NCBI GenBank assembly: GCA_016719605.1
Contig: JADJYW010000015.1
Coordinates: 265,373 to 329,372 of the forward strand
Length of the DNA stretch: 64,000 bases
From: Lewinellaceae bacterium
GTDB lineage: Bacteria; Bacteroidota; Bacteroidia; Chitinophagales; Saprospiraceae
Reading direction: 5' to 3'
Positions within the stretch are counted from its first letter, which is position 1; each line of letters opens with the position of its first letter. This document shows positions 20,059-31,834 of this stretch, in pieces. A program made the position numbers and the translations under genes. The notes beneath the pieces were generated by a model that was not told the DNA's origin, did not search any database, and saw only the letters and a program-made list of their open reading frames with translations.

Positions 20059-20548
20059 ACTTTGACTTGTGCACTTTTTCACCCAGCTGCTGCAGCCGTG
20101 CGGCCTTAGCCATACCAAGGAGCCGCTTTTGTTCCTTGCCCGAGGCATCTATAAAAACCAGAGTAGGATAGCCCATGATTTCAAATTTTCCGGCCAGCGC
20201 AACACCTTCTCCAACTTCGGCATTGACTTTCAGGTTGACAAAATTTTCGTTGAGGTAGGCTGCCAGCGTAGGGTCGGTGAATACGTCCCGATCCATTATC
20301 TTGCATGGGCCGCACCAACTGGTGTAAAAATCAATGAATACCGGTCTGCCGGCAAGTTTGGCACTGTCGAGGCGGCCGGCGAAGGCGTCGGTAAAAAACA
20401 CCAGTTCGCGTTGTTCGGTGGTTTGCTTTTTTTTTAATGGCGATGCAAAGGCAATGCGGTAATTGCAGGCCTGCAAGGCCAAAACAAGCAGGCCTGCAAT
20501 AGCCAGGGCGCTGCTGTTGAACGGGCGTGTGGCTGTTCCTTTTTTCAT
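20057..20548 (-). CDS. Exported thioredoxin-fold protein
   Basis: 163 residues from ATG 20548. A hydrophobic N-terminal segment (SSALAIAGLLVLALQAC) is a signal peptide or lipoprotein signal, although the residue before the possible lipid cysteine is atypical. The mature part is a thioredoxin fold with the redox motif WCGPC inside VFIDFYTSWCGPCKIMD, the cis-proline loop GYPTLVFID, and a C-terminal helix. It should reduce or oxidise disulfides outside the cytoplasm, or carry electrons to another redox protein. The substrate is not evident. Its stop codon lies in the shared terminator with ahcY. Confidence 0.9.
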   Translation of the reverse strand: MKKGTATRPFNSSALAIAGLLVLALQACNYRIAFASPLKKKQTTEQRELVFFTDAFAGRLDSAKLAGRPVFIDFYTSWCGPCKIMDRDVFTDPTLAAYLNENFVNLKVNAEVGEGVALAGKFEIMGYPTLVFIDASGKEQKRLLGMAKAARLQQLGEKVHKSK

Positions 20549-20684
20549 AAAAAGTATCGGGTTGAAACTGATGTCCTTGCAGGATTCCAAACCGCTCCGT
20601 TCGGTTGCCTAAACCTTCCAACCCTTCTCTGGTTATGGTTGCTTCCAAACGCCTGACGCCCGTTTTTACTCTGTTTGACGCACC

Positions 20685-23008
20685 ATGCAGCACCGCAACC
20701 GCAACCTCCTGTTGGGCCTTTACGGCCTTGTAATTCTTGCCAGCCTGTTCCTGCTCACCCGCTTGAAGTTTTCTTTCGACTTCGAGCAGTTTTTTCCCCA
20801 GGGCGACCCGGATTGGGAGTTTTTTAAAAACTACATCAAAGATTTTGAAAGCGACGACAACTTCCTGCTGGTGGCCATTGAACGTCCGGAGGGGTTTTTG
20901 AGCAGGAGTTTCTAAATGAGGTACACGACTTGACCCTCCAGGCGCGCGACTTGCCGCACGTCACGTCGGCTGTGTCGCTCACCACTATGCAGTATCCGCT
21001 GCGCACGCCGTTTGGGATTACGGCGGTGCCGGTCATCCACCGAAACGACAGCACATACTACGCCACCGACCGGGCCAAGGTGCTGCAGGATCGGCGGTTT
21101 GTGCACAACCTCATTTCGGAAGATGCCACGGCGCTCACGGTGGTGCTGAAAACCGTCAACCAGAGTACATACGACCAGTCGGTGGAACTCATGGGGGCCT
21201 TGGACAGTCTGTTGGCGCAATACCGTTTTGCGTCGGTGCATACCCTGGGCAGACAGTATTTCCAGCGGGACATGGTAGCCATGCAAAAGCGCGAGGTGCT
21301 GGTGTCTACCAGTATTGCGGCGTTGTTGGTCATTGCTGTGCTGTTTTTTATTTTCCGACGCTGGGCCACGGTATTCATCGCCATGTCGGGCATTGGGTTG
21401 GCGCTGCTGTTTTTCCTGGCGGTACTGAGCCTGATGGGCCGGGAGCTGAATGCTCTGGCGGCCCTGTACCCCATCCTGATGTGCATCGTGGGTGTGGCCG
21501 ATACGATTCACATTACCACGAAGTACATGGATGAACTCGAGAAGGGGCGCCCGCCGGGTGCGGCCATCCGTGTCACGTTGCGGGAGATCGGACTGGCTAC
21601 ATTCATCACCTGCATCACCACGGCTATCGGCTTTTTGTCGCTGCTGACCAACCGCACCGGGCCGATTCAGGATTTTGGTGTGAACGCAGCCATCGGGGTG
21701 GTGACGGCTTTTGTGGTGATTTACGGTTGGTTGTGGATTTGGTTGCCACGGTTTGAGCGGGGCCGGCTCATCAAGGTCACGCCGGAGTATGCGTTTTGGG
21801 GGCGATTTATGGACTGGACATACCTATTTACCCGGGCAGAGGGGCGCAAGATCGCATGGGTATCGGCGGGTTTGCTGGGCATTTGTCTGGTTGGAATTTC
21901 GCAGATACACACCAACTACCGGATCAAGCACAACCTCCCGCGCGGCGAAGCCATCACGAAGGATTTTCTTTTTTTCGAGGAAAAATTTTCCGGGTTCCGG
22001 CCGGTGGAAATTGCGGTGTTTCCGCAAGGAGGCCGGTTGGCCGATGATTTTGCGGTGTTGCAGGAAATGGACAAAGTGGAGGCGCAAATGCGCACCTACC
22101 CGCCTATCCGTACGCAGAGTTCGATCAATGATTTGTACCGCAGCCTGAATGCCATGCACAACGGAAACCGGCCCGAAGCCTACCGGTTGCCCGACAACGA
22201 AGCCGATTTTGAGCGCTACAAACGCCTGGCCGAACGCGCGCCCACTGCAGCCGCGGAGGTGCTCCTGAGCAAAAACCGCGATAAAGCCCGTATTGCGGCG
22301 CGCATGCAGGATGTGGGCCGCGACACGGTGCTGCTGGTTCAAAATTCTTTGGAAAACTGGATTCGGGGAAATACCGACTCGACGGTGGCGCGGTTCAAGA
22401 TCACGGGCACGGGCGTGGTGCTGGACAAAAACTCCATGTACATCCGGGACAATATGCTGCAAGGGCTGATCCCGTCGGTGCTGGTGGTGGCGCTGCTCAT
22501 GGCGCTGTTATTCAAGGATGCGCGCATGGTACTGATTTTTGCCGTGCCGAATGTATTCCCGCTGTTCTTTGCCGGGGCGCTCATCGGGTATCTGGGTATC
22601 CCGCTGGAGGCGGGCATTGCCACGGTGTTCAGCATTGTTTTTGGGATTGCTACGGACGACACGATCCACTTTTTGAGCACGTTCAAACTGTGCCGAAGTC
22701 GGGGGCTGAGCGTGGAGCAATCGCTTCAGACCACCCTGGCGGAAACAGGCAAGGCGATGTGCCTGGGTAGTGTCATCCTATTTTTCAGTTTTTTGGTCAT
22801 GCTGTTTTCCGTGCATCCACCGTCGGTGACGGTCGGATTGCTGGTGAGCGTGACACTGGCCGGGGCGCTGTTTTGCGACCTGTTGCTGGCGCCTGTACTG
22901 ATTCGGTGGTTGATTCGCGATAAATCTGTGGAGCAGCCTGTTCCGGGTAGCATGGTTGGGCCGGAGCAGGGGCCATTTTTGGGAAGTGTTACTTCCGCTT
23001 CCGCTTGA
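20685..23008 (+). CDS. RND/MMPL-family transporter (frameshifted)
   Basis: Efflux-type transporter of the RND superfamily, about 774 residues after repair. The first 69 residues (MQHRNRNLLLGLYGLVILAS, TM1, then the loop KFSFDFEQFFPQGDPDWEFF) are in one frame that stops at 20915. The remainder (from about 20898, EQEFLNEVHDL) is in another. Adding one base to the ggggttttt stretch at 20890-20898 joins them. Two sets of six TM segments are visible, each with a periplasmic loop, and the RND motif GVADTIHITTKYMDE and its second-half counterpart GIATDDTIHFLSTFK in TM4/TM10. Substrate is unknown; MMPL-like members move lipids, hopanoids or drugs. It overlaps the convergent redoxin gene by 20 bp. If the shift were real, the long part lacks TM1. 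Confidence 0.88.
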
Positions 23009-23597
23009 TAGTGCAGCCGATGGCCCGGGTAAAATCCGGGTCGGGGCGCTCGTCGCGCAACAGGGATTCCACGGCATTCTCCACATACCGGCGCTTTACG
23101 GCTGCCGGCGTTTCCGGGTTGTCGTCAATAGCGCCGATGTAGCGAATCACTAAATTTTTATCGAGCACAAATGCGTGCGGGGTGCGGTTGGCGCCAAAGA
23201 GCGGATACACGGTCTGGGTAGAATCGAACAGGTAGGCAAACGGGTAACGTTTGGATTTGGCCCGTTTGACCATTTCATCGAAACTGTCCTCGGGTACAAT
23301 TTTAGGGTCGTTCGGATTGATTGCAATCACGGGATAGCCCTTTGAGCTGTATTTGTTGTGCAGTTCAATGATGCGTCGTTCGTACAGTTGCGCATACGGG
23401 CAATGGTTGCAGGTAAAAACAAGGATAAAGCCCTTGGCGCTGGTGTAATCTGAAAAAGACACCATGCTGCCGTCTACATTGCGCAGGGAGAAATCTTCGG
23501 CTCTGTCTCCGACAACATAGTGGCTGGGGTCATCGCCGGCGCTGAAAAGCAGGAAAGCGCATGCCAACAAAACGAGTATTCGGGCGGGACTTTTCAT
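22989..23597 (-). CDS. Exported redoxin (AhpC/TSA-like thioredoxin fold)
   Basis: 202 residues. The signal peptide MKSPARILVLLACAFLLFSAG is followed by a peroxiredoxin/redoxin fold: the motif VFTCNHCPYAQLYERRI carries a CxxC pair (CNHC), which fits thioredoxin-like redoxins better than one-cysteine peroxiredoxins. Later elements are AINPNDPKIVPEDSFDEM and TPHAFVLDKNLVIRYIGAIDD. It probably acts in the periplasm as a thiol reductase or peroxide scavenger. The ending is basic (IKRKRK). It overlaps the RND gene tail to tail by 20 bp; the TlpA-like gene lies 76 bp upstream on the same strand. Confidence 0.88.
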   Translation of the reverse strand: MKSPARILVLLACAFLLFSAGDDPSHYVVGDRAEDFSLRNVDGSMVSFSDYTSAKGFILVFTCNHCPYAQLYERRIIELHNKYSSKGYPVIAINPNDPKIVPEDSFDEMVKRAKSKRYPFAYLFDSTQTVYPLFGANRTPHAFVLDKNLVIRYIGAIDDNPETPAAVKRRYVENAVESLLRDERPDPDFTRAIGCTIKRKRK

Positions 23598-23673
23598 AGT
23601 TGGTGGGAATTTAGTCCGTAAACGGTTTGCGAAAAAATTTGCACAGGCGTTTCAGCAGTCGGCAATTGCCCAG

Positions 23674-24198
23674 TCAGGAACCTTTGATGGGCGGCATGGG
23701 CTTACCCATTTTTTTCAGGAAATTAGCGACGAAGTTCTCGAGATCGGAAAAGTCTTCAAACTCTCCCTGAAAGATGTCCCGCTGGTCGCCGCGTACCAGC
23801 ACCGTTACCGGAATTGCGCCACCCCAATCTTCGTGTACCCGGGGTATCCAGTTGTCGGCGTCCTGGTCGGAAAGGAGGATTATTTCCGGTTTGATTTTGT
23901 GTTTTTTCAAGAAAGGGATAAAAGCCTCATCCATACGGCTCTTCATGTCCAGACTGACTAAAAGCACTTCGATGTCGGAATTTGTATACTTGTCGTGCAA
24001 TGTACTGAAGTGGGGCAGTTCTTTGATACAGGGGCTGCACCACGTTGCCCAAAAGTTGACGACCAGTGTGGTGGTGTTTTTGGTCTGCTGAATCCGCTCT
24101 TCCAACTCGGAAAAGTTGTCAAAAACCTTGAAAGGTTGCCCGGGAAGCAAACAAGGTATGAGCAGTGAAAATAGAGAAATCAAGTAAATATTCCGCAT
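23674..24198 (-). CDS. TlpA-like exported thiol-disulfide oxidoreductase
   Basis: 174 residues from ATG 24198 (MRNIYLISLFSLLIPCLLPG, signal peptide); an ATG 114 bp further upstream would only add non-coding-like sequence. The thioredoxin fold has the active site FWATWCSPCIKELPHF (WCSPC), an insertion of the TlpA/ResA type, and the cis-Pro loop GAIPVTVLVRG. Its role is probably disulfide reduction in the periplasm, for example for cytochrome c maturation or protein folding. It is the third thioredoxin-fold gene within about 4 kb and lies just upstream of the redoxin gene on the same strand, so the two may be cotranscribed. Confidence 0.9.
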   Translation of the reverse strand: MRNIYLISLFSLLIPCLLPGQPFKVFDNFSELEERIQQTKNTTTLVVNFWATWCSPCIKELPHFSTLHDKYTNSDIEVLLVSLDMKSRMDEAFIPFLKKHKIKPEIILLSDQDADNWIPRVHEDWGGAIPVTVLVRGDQRDIFQGEFEDFSDLENFVANFLKKMGKPMPPIKGS

Positions 24199-24384
24199 GG
24201 CAGGAAACACTGTAAAATTTCGTGTATTAAAAAAAGGCCATGCAAGAAACGAACAACTGCTGAAACGCCAAGTGGTTTTAACAGTTTTTCCGACTAAAAT
24301 CCCGGATGACACTTTTCAAAAAAACGAGTCCTTCGAACAAAAGTATTCGAAGGACTCATATTCAAAATAAGTGCCAATTTTTTT

Positions 24385-25139
24385 TTATACAGAAACGGTA
24401 GATTCCGGGTAGGCGATGGCTTGATCCACGAGAATACGGCCACAGTGTTCGCAAGCAATAATTTTTTGTGCAAGCCGATTTCGAGTTGCACCTGCGGGGG
24501 AATGTGGTTGAAACATCCGCCGCAGGAGTTGCGCTCCACGGTAACAACGGCCAGACCGTTGCGGTAGGTGGTGCGGGTTTTGTCATAAGCCTTCAGCAGG
24601 CGGTCTTCGATCCCGTCCCGAGCCTTGACACTTTTGGTCCGCAGGCGGTTTTCTTCCGCTTCTGTTTTTTCAATAATGCCCTGAAGTTCCACCTTTTTGG
24701 CATCCAGGTCTTTTTGTTTGGCGGCCTGCTTGGCTTCAGCCACGGTCAGGGTCTCTTTTTGGGTGTCTAATTTGCCCTTGGCATCGCGAACCTTTTTTTC
24801 CGACAACTGGATGTCCAACTGAGCCAACTCAATCTCTTTCTGGAGCGCTTCGTATTCCCGGTTATTTTTGACCTCTTCCAGTTGCTTCTGGTACTTTTTT
24901 ATGTTACCCTCTGCCTCTTTGGCGACGGCCTGCATTTGCGCGATTTCCTGATCCGCCTCTTTTACCGCGGCGCGCAGTTTTCTGCAACGTGTATCTAATC
25001 CCGCGATTTCGTCTTCCAGATCGGCTACTTCCATAGGCAACTCGCCTTTCAGGATGCCGATTTCGTCCAATTGGGAATCAATCTGTTGCAGATTCCACAT
25101 CTTTTGTAGTTTCTCGGTGATGGTTGCTTCGACAGTCAT
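24385..25139 (-). CDS. Zinc-ribbon coiled-coil protein (CT398-like; frameshifted near the end)
   Basis: From ATG 25139 (MTVEATITEKLQKMWNLQQIDSQLDEI) the protein is almost entirely long coiled coil (about residues 10-185) followed by a C-terminal C4 zinc ribbon. The first pair is NSCGGC. The second pair, CEHCGRILVD, is in another frame: one missing base in the run 24462-24467 (six T on the plus strand, seven needed). After repair the protein ends ...YPESTVSV at 24385, about 251 residues. Read as given, the frame runs on to 24294 with an unrelated tail. The family is widespread in Bacteroidota next to the Nif3-like gene, as here (110 bp apart). Its function is not settled; a nucleic-acid or secretion role has been suggested for relatives. 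Confidence 0.85.
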
Positions 25140-25248
25140 TGCGTGCTTGCGTGATTGAGTGATGGTGTGATGGCGCAGGATAATGGGTGCGCAGATTGCC
25201 ATTTTTGAGGCGATGTACGCGCAAAAGCCAAGCCGAACGAGCGGGTTT

Positions 25249-26034
25249 TTACAGGTAAAAAACCGGATTGGTGCGTACCTCCGTCAAATGGAGCGCAAAA
25301 TTAGAGAATTTCTCCCGAATAATATCGCGCAAAAGTTCGATTGTGAACTGTTCGCTTTCAAAATGACCCACATCGGCGATAACCACGCGACCTTCGGCAT
25401 CAAAAAATTCGTGGTATTTGAAATCGGCGGTCACGAACGCATCCGCTCCCGCCCGCAGCACCTCGGGCAGCAGGAAACTGCCGCTGCCCCCGCAAACAGC
25501 CACACGCTGGATGACCCTGCCGCGCAGAGCGGTGTGGCGTACACACCCGCTTTGCAGTGCCCGTTTGACGTGGTGCAGAAAAGCCTGCTCGTCCATGGGC
25601 ACCTCCAGTTCGCCCAGGAGGCCGGCTCCGATGTCGGTCATACCGGGCTTTGGCGCCAGAATACTGGTGCGCAGCAGCCCGATTTTCTCTGCAATTTTAG
25701 CGTTCACACCCTGTTGATGTACGTTGTCGAGGTTGGTATGGATGGCGTACAGGGCGATGTCGTCCCGAATAGCCTGCATGACGGTTCGCTCAATGTAGGT
25801 CGCTCCGTTCAGGCGTTTGAGGCCGCGAAAGACGATGGGATGATGGGCGACGATCAGGTTGCAACCCTTGCTTTTGGCCTCAGCCACGACGGCCTCCGTG
25901 GAATCGAGGCAAAACAGTACGCCGGTCAAAGGTGTATCTGGATTGCCTACCAGAAGGCCGGCGTTGTCGTACGACTCCTGCAGGTGCGGCGGAGCCACAG
26001 CCTCCAGTACGGTGATGATATTCTGAATCAGCAT
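25249..26034 (-). CDS. Nif3-like dinuclear metal centre protein
   Basis: 261 residues. Family motifs: YDNAGLLVG near the N terminus, IVAHHPIVFRGLK (metal-ligand histidines), IHTNLDNV and the C-terminal VIADVGHFESEQ (His and Glu ligands). Members form hexameric toroids with two metal ions per subunit; an exact reaction is not established, though related proteins have been linked to GTP cyclohydrolase-like or NAD-related chemistry. The size is like E. coli YbgI rather than the ~365-residue form with an inserted domain that is common in this phylum. It is followed on the same strand by the zinc-ribbon gene, a conserved pairing. Confidence 0.93.
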   Translation of the reverse strand: MLIQNIITVLEAVAPPHLQESYDNAGLLVGNPDTPLTGVLFCLDSTEAVVAEAKSKGCNLIVAHHPIVFRGLKRLNGATYIERTVMQAIRDDIALYAIHTNLDNVHQQGVNAKIAEKIGLLRTSILAPKPGMTDIGAGLLGELEVPMDEQAFLHHVKRALQSGCVRHTALRGRVIQRVAVCGGSGSFLLPEVLRAGADAFVTADFKYHEFFDAEGRVVIADVGHFESEQFTIELLRDIIREKFSNFALHLTEVRTNPVFYL

Positions 26035-26112
26035 GGTCGTTGTCGTTTGGGTTTTTTCGCCCGGTTCTGGTTAAAAAAATCGGCAGCCCGCCATTTTCAC
26101 CTACCGCCACTG

Positions 26113-26120
26113 TAACTTTG
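26113..26120 (+). promoter_or_regulatory. Possible -7 promoter box for tatA (TAACTTTG)
   Basis: Matches TAnnTTTG; the start codon is about 90 bases further, giving a long leader. Confidence 0.4.
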
Positions 26121-26211
26121 CGGAGGTTTTTCGGTCGAAACGCCGTTCCGGCATGCAGCATTTGATTGCTGCCCCTAACCGCTCTTTTTTTGATTTTTTA
26201 AAAACACGACT

Positions 26212-26427
26212 ATGACATCCACCCTTCTTTTTCTCGGCAATCTCGGCGCTACCGAACTCACACTCATCTTTCTGGTTGTCCTCCTGATGTTTGGCGGCAA
26301 TAAAATCCCCGAATTGATGCGCGGCCTCGGCAAAGGTATCCGCGAGTTCAACAACGCCAAAAACTCCGTGGAGGACGAAATCCGCCAGGGGATTCGCGAG
26401 GCGGACAAGAAGCCTGTCGAGAAGTAA
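26212..26427 (+). CDS. tatA: Sec-independent translocase subunit TatA
   Basis: 71 residues. One N-terminal membrane helix ([18 protein letters not shown]) is followed directly by the amphipathic helix with the hallmark [20 protein letters not shown], then a charged tail. TatA oligomers form the conduit for folded proteins with twin-arginine signals. TatB/TatC are not in the window, which is usual for Bacteroidota where tatA is often apart. It has its own promoter box and a strong terminator, so it is monocistronic. Confidence 0.95.
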   Translation: MTSTLLFLGNLGATELTLIFLVVLLMFGGNKIPELMRGLGKGIREFNNAKNSVEDEIRQGIREADKKPVEK

Positions 26428-26512
26428 ACTTTCGAACATGCTGGATTTTCAAGTCAGCCTTTCCTGAAGACTTGAGGCTAGGAAGCATGGCTTTTTTCTT
26501 CTCATTTTGGAT

Positions 26513-26562
26513 AAAACGTCCCAAATCTTTCAATTCTGAAAGGTTCGGGACGTTTTGTTTTG
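26513..26562 (+). terminator. Rho-independent terminator after tatA
   Basis: Ten-bp outer stem (aaaacgtccc 26513-26522 with gggacgtttt 26547-26556), an inner ctttca/tgaaag stem and a trailing T-rich tract. It separates tatA from the convergent dnaB and could serve both. Confidence 0.9.
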
Positions 26563-26574
26563 ATCCCCTGCTTC

Positions 26575-28113
26575 CTAAAAAGGAATATCCTCGTCATTCA
26601 TTCTGGACGACATCGTGATCGCGGTGGGGGTAAATGGTCCGGAGAGCGGATCGCGGAGACCCGCAAAAGCGGGATCGTCCAGGTTTCCGAATTTGGCAAA
26701 CTGGTCGGTAAATTTGAGTTTCACCGTGTCCAGCGCACCATGGCGGTTTTTGGAAATGATAAACTCGGCCACACCTTTCAACGACATACCTTGCTCATCT
26801 TCGAGCAGGCCGTAGTATTCCGGACGGTAGATGAAGGAGACGATGTCGGCATCCTGCTCTATGGCGCCCGATTCGCGCAAGTCGCTCAACTGCGGGCGCT
26901 TGCTGCCACCGCGTACCTCTACCGCCCGGCTGAGTTGCGACAGTGCGATGACGGGTACGCTGAGTTCTTTGGCCATGTTTTTCAAGGCCCGGGAGATACC
27001 GGCGATTTCCTGTTCCCGGTTAGCGCTGCGGTTGTTTTCGGAAGCGCCGGTCATCAGCTGCAGGTAGTCAATAATGACCAACTGGATATCATGCTGCATC
27101 TTCAGGCGCCTGCACTTGGCCCGGAGTTCGAAGATATTGATGCCCGGCGTGTCGTCTATGAAGATCGGTATACCAGACAGGCGCTCCACGGTGGTTTGCA
27201 ACTGCTGCCACTCGTAGTCCTCCAGTTTGCCGTTGCGCATTTTGGAGCCGGGTATTTCGGACTCCATCGAGATCAGGCGTTGCACCAGCTGGGTGCTGGA
27301 CATCTCCAGGGAGAACAGGGCCACGCCTTTGTTGAAATCGCGGGCGGCATTGAGTGCCATGGCCAGTACGCAGGAGGTTTTACCCATGCCCGGGCGAGCC
27401 GCGAGAATGACGAGGTCGGAGGGCTGCCAGCCGGAGGTGATGCGGTCCAGATCGGTGAAACCCGAGGGCACCCCGGTGAGGCCGTCTGTTTTTTTGGAGA
27501 GTTCTTCCACCTGTTTCAGTACCCGGCTGCTGAGTATGCCCATACTTTCGAAGGTGCGGCTGAGGTTGTTCTGGGTGATGGCAAACAGACCTTTTTCGGC
27601 GTCATCAAGCAGGGTGAACACATCGGTCGTGTCCTCGTAGGCATCTTTGATGGTGCGGGTACTGACCTGGATGAGTTCGCGCTGGATGTGTTTTTGGGCG
27701 ATGATGCGGGCGTGGTACTCAATGTTGGCCGCCGAGGCGATGCGGTTGGTGAGTTCCACGAGGTAGTAGCTGCCGCCGATGCGGTCCAGTTCGCCCGCTT
27801 TGCGCAACTCCTCGGTTACCGTCAGGATGTCCACCGGATTGGAACGCTCGAACAGGCGAATGATCGCCCGGTAGATTTGCTGGTGGGATTCGTGATAAAA
27901 GCTCTCCGGCCGCAAGATGTCCATGACGATCGGGAGCGCCTCCCGATCCAGCATCAATGCCCCCAAAACGGCCTCCTCCAGCGGGAGTGCCTGGGGCTGG
28001 ATTTTGCCAAAAACATAGTTGGACAAACCCTCGCCGCTTTTCCCGCTGCTGCGCTGGACGCCGCCCCGGGGGGCGCTGTTGCGTGCATCTTTATTTTCGT
28101 TCTTGTCTGTCAT
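26575..28113 (-). CDS. dnaB: Replicative DNA helicase DnaB
   Basis: Hexameric helicase that unwinds DNA at the fork. 512 residues from ATG 28113 (MTDKNENKDARNSAPRGG). The N-terminal DnaB domain (IQPQALPLEEAVLGALMLDREAL) and linker are followed by a RecA-type motor: Walker A ARPGMGKT (Lys245), H2 region SLEMSSTQLVQRL, Walker B IQLVIIDYLQLM, H3 VIALSQLSRAVEVR and the arginine-finger region KNRHGALDTVKL. It ends DDEDIPF, as DnaB proteins often do. No intein. A TAGGTTTG box (28145-28138) supports this start. Four DnaA boxes lie 60-140 bp further upstream. Confidence 0.97.
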   Translation of the reverse strand: MTDKNENKDARNSAPRGGVQRSSGKSGEGLSNYVFGKIQPQALPLEEAVLGALMLDREALPIVMDILRPESFYHESHQQIYRAIIRLFERSNPVDILTVTEELRKAGELDRIGGSYYLVELTNRIASAANIEYHARIIAQKHIQRELIQVSTRTIKDAYEDTTDVFTLLDDAEKGLFAITQNNLSRTFESMGILSSRVLKQVEELSKKTDGLTGVPSGFTDLDRITSGWQPSDLVILAARPGMGKTSCVLAMALNAARDFNKGVALFSLEMSSTQLVQRLISMESEIPGSKMRNGKLEDYEWQQLQTTVERLSGIPIFIDDTPGINIFELRAKCRRLKMQHDIQLVIIDYLQLMTGASENNRSANREQEIAGISRALKNMAKELSVPVIALSQLSRAVEVRGGSKRPQLSDLRESGAIEQDADIVSFIYRPEYYGLLEDEQGMSLKGVAEFIISKNRHGALDTVKLKFTDQFAKFGNLDDPAFAGLRDPLSGPFTPTAITMSSRMNDEDIPF

Positions 28114-28137
28114 GGAAAGGGCCGTAAAAAATGGGGA

Positions 28138-28145
28138 CAAACCTA
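28138..28145 (-). promoter_or_regulatory. Possible -7 promoter box for dnaB (TAGGTTTG)
   Basis: Matches TAnnTTTG on the minus strand, 25 bases before the dnaB start. The DnaA-box cluster begins about 50 bp further upstream. Confidence 0.4.
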
Positions 28146-28197
28146 CTCGGAAATCAGAAACGCGGGGCATTCCAAACAATCCGTATTGCCGAAAACC

Positions 28198-28275
28198 TGT
28201 GGATAACCCTTGTCTTGACTGTGGATAAACAAAAAAACAAGCCAGGTTATCCACATCGGCCCAACGTTATGCACA
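28198..28275. other. Cluster of four DnaA boxes; candidate oriC or DnaA-controlled region
   Basis: Within 78 bp are three perfect TTATCCACA boxes (28206-28198 and 28228-28220 on the minus strand, 28247-28255 on the plus strand) and one TTATGCACA (28267-28275, plus), which also fits the TTATnCACA consensus. The first two and last two face each other. AT-rich stretches follow at 28313-28335 and 28440-28500, as a duplex-unwinding element would need. The gap between dnaB and the next gene is 525 bp with no credible ORF. This is either a replication origin or a DnaA-regulated dnaB promoter. Confidence 0.75.
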
Positions 28276-28553
28276 GCCGGGCGGAGGGGTTTATCGGGGC
28301 ATCCAATGCCGGGCAAAAATGTTAAAATTATGACTCGTAAGCGCTTATGATGTCCGCTATTCCCGGCCATTTTGCTTTTGGAAAACGAGCATGAACACCT
28401 GAAGATTAAGCCCGGGTTAAGCCCGGATTAATTCTGCGCTGTTTAAAAAAATTCGGAACGTTTTTTCGCTCTACAAAAGTAACAGGTTTTGTTTTAGAAA
28501 GGCGGCGCGGCATCGAATCATCTTGAAAAAAAGAGGCTGCATCAGAAGTGGTT

Positions 28554-28617
28554 TTTCACCGCAGCGGCGCAGCGTTTTTGAAAAACAGGTTATAAAACGC
28601 TGCACCGCTGCGGTGAA
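28554..28617. repeat. Large palindrome (25-bp arms)
   Basis: Arms 28554-28578 and 28594-28617 (tttcaccgcagcggcgcagc and its complement) differ at one base and enclose a ~15-base loop. It lies between the DnaA-box region and the stop codon of the coiled-coil gene; it could act as its terminator or be a REP-like element. Confidence 0.8.
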
Positions 28618-28638
28618 ATGGGAAACGACACGCTCCGG

Positions 28639-29325
28639 CTACTGCCGCTCGTTCTCCACATTGCTCCGGCGCTGATTGGCCTGCTCCACGGCTTCGCGCT
28701 GGCGATCGAGATCAATCAGGGTAGCCTCCTGATCTTTCTGGTTTTGCACCAGGTCTTCCTCGGCCTTTTTTAGCCGGGCCTTGTAGTTGGCGATGTCCTT
28801 GTTCAAATTGTCGTTGTCGCGTTTGAGTTTTTTCAACCGGTTGTCCAGGTCCTTGAGTTTATCCTCTTCGGCTTTCACTTCCAGACCGACGGCTGCACGG
28901 CGCACGTCGAAGTAGTACTTCGTGAGCAATTCCTTGGTTTCGGTGGTGCGCGTGAGGTCGTCGGTGCGGTTGAGGAAGAATGCGCCGACATCAAACCAGG
29001 CATTCAGCTGGGCGCCATCGCCGATTTTTTCTACCTCGGAGTACAGGGTGAAATCCCCGGCACTGACACTGACGGAGCGACACCCGGCGGCGGATTTTTC
29101 GCCTTTTTTGCCTTTTTTCAATTTGCCGCCGAAATTGTTTTTGACAAAATCAGTCCAGACATTGTCCACCAACCGGGTGTCGGTATTGGGAAAACTGACT
29201 GCAAAACCGGGTCGGGTACCAAAAGACATGGCTTTCTCGATTTCTGTCACCATCGTTGATTGGGCGGAGAGCACGGGGGCGCAGGCCAGCCCCACCGCGA
29301 TTGTCAGTACGAATTGGATACGCAT
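28639..29325 (-). CDS. Secreted protein with C-terminal coiled coil
   Basis: 228 residues from ATG 29325. MRIQFVLTIAVGLACAPVLSAQ is a signal peptide. Residues ~25-140 form a globular part that includes FGTRPGFAVSFPNTD and a basic stretch KLKKGKKGEKSA. Residues ~145-228 are a charged coiled coil (EEDKLKDLDNRLKKLKRD, repeated heptads). No catalytic motif is recognised and there is no T9SS signal, so it is probably periplasmic. It is separated by 523 bp from ligA on the same strand... in fact only a 120-bp gap remains to the ligA stop, so cotranscription with ligA is possible. Function unknown. Confidence 0.75.
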   Translation of the reverse strand: MRIQFVLTIAVGLACAPVLSAQSTMVTEIEKAMSFGTRPGFAVSFPNTDTRLVDNVWTDFVKNNFGGKLKKGKKGEKSAAGCRSVSVSAGDFTLYSEVEKIGDGAQLNAWFDVGAFFLNRTDDLTRTTETKELLTKYYFDVRRAAVGLEVKAEEDKLKDLDNRLKKLKRDNDNLNKDIANYKARLKKAEEDLVQNQKDQEATLIDLDRQREAVEQANQRRSNVENERQ

Positions 29326-29448
29326 GTGATGTTTCTTTTTTGAGTGAAAGAATGATGTGGGTAAAGGTACTGACTGGAGCGGGAAAACACGAACAATGCT
29401 CCGGGCAAGAATCATAGTCGAAAAATGGAGGAAATCCGTGCGCTGCCC

Positions 29449-31830
<2,382 letters not shown>

Positions 31831-31834
31831 TTAT

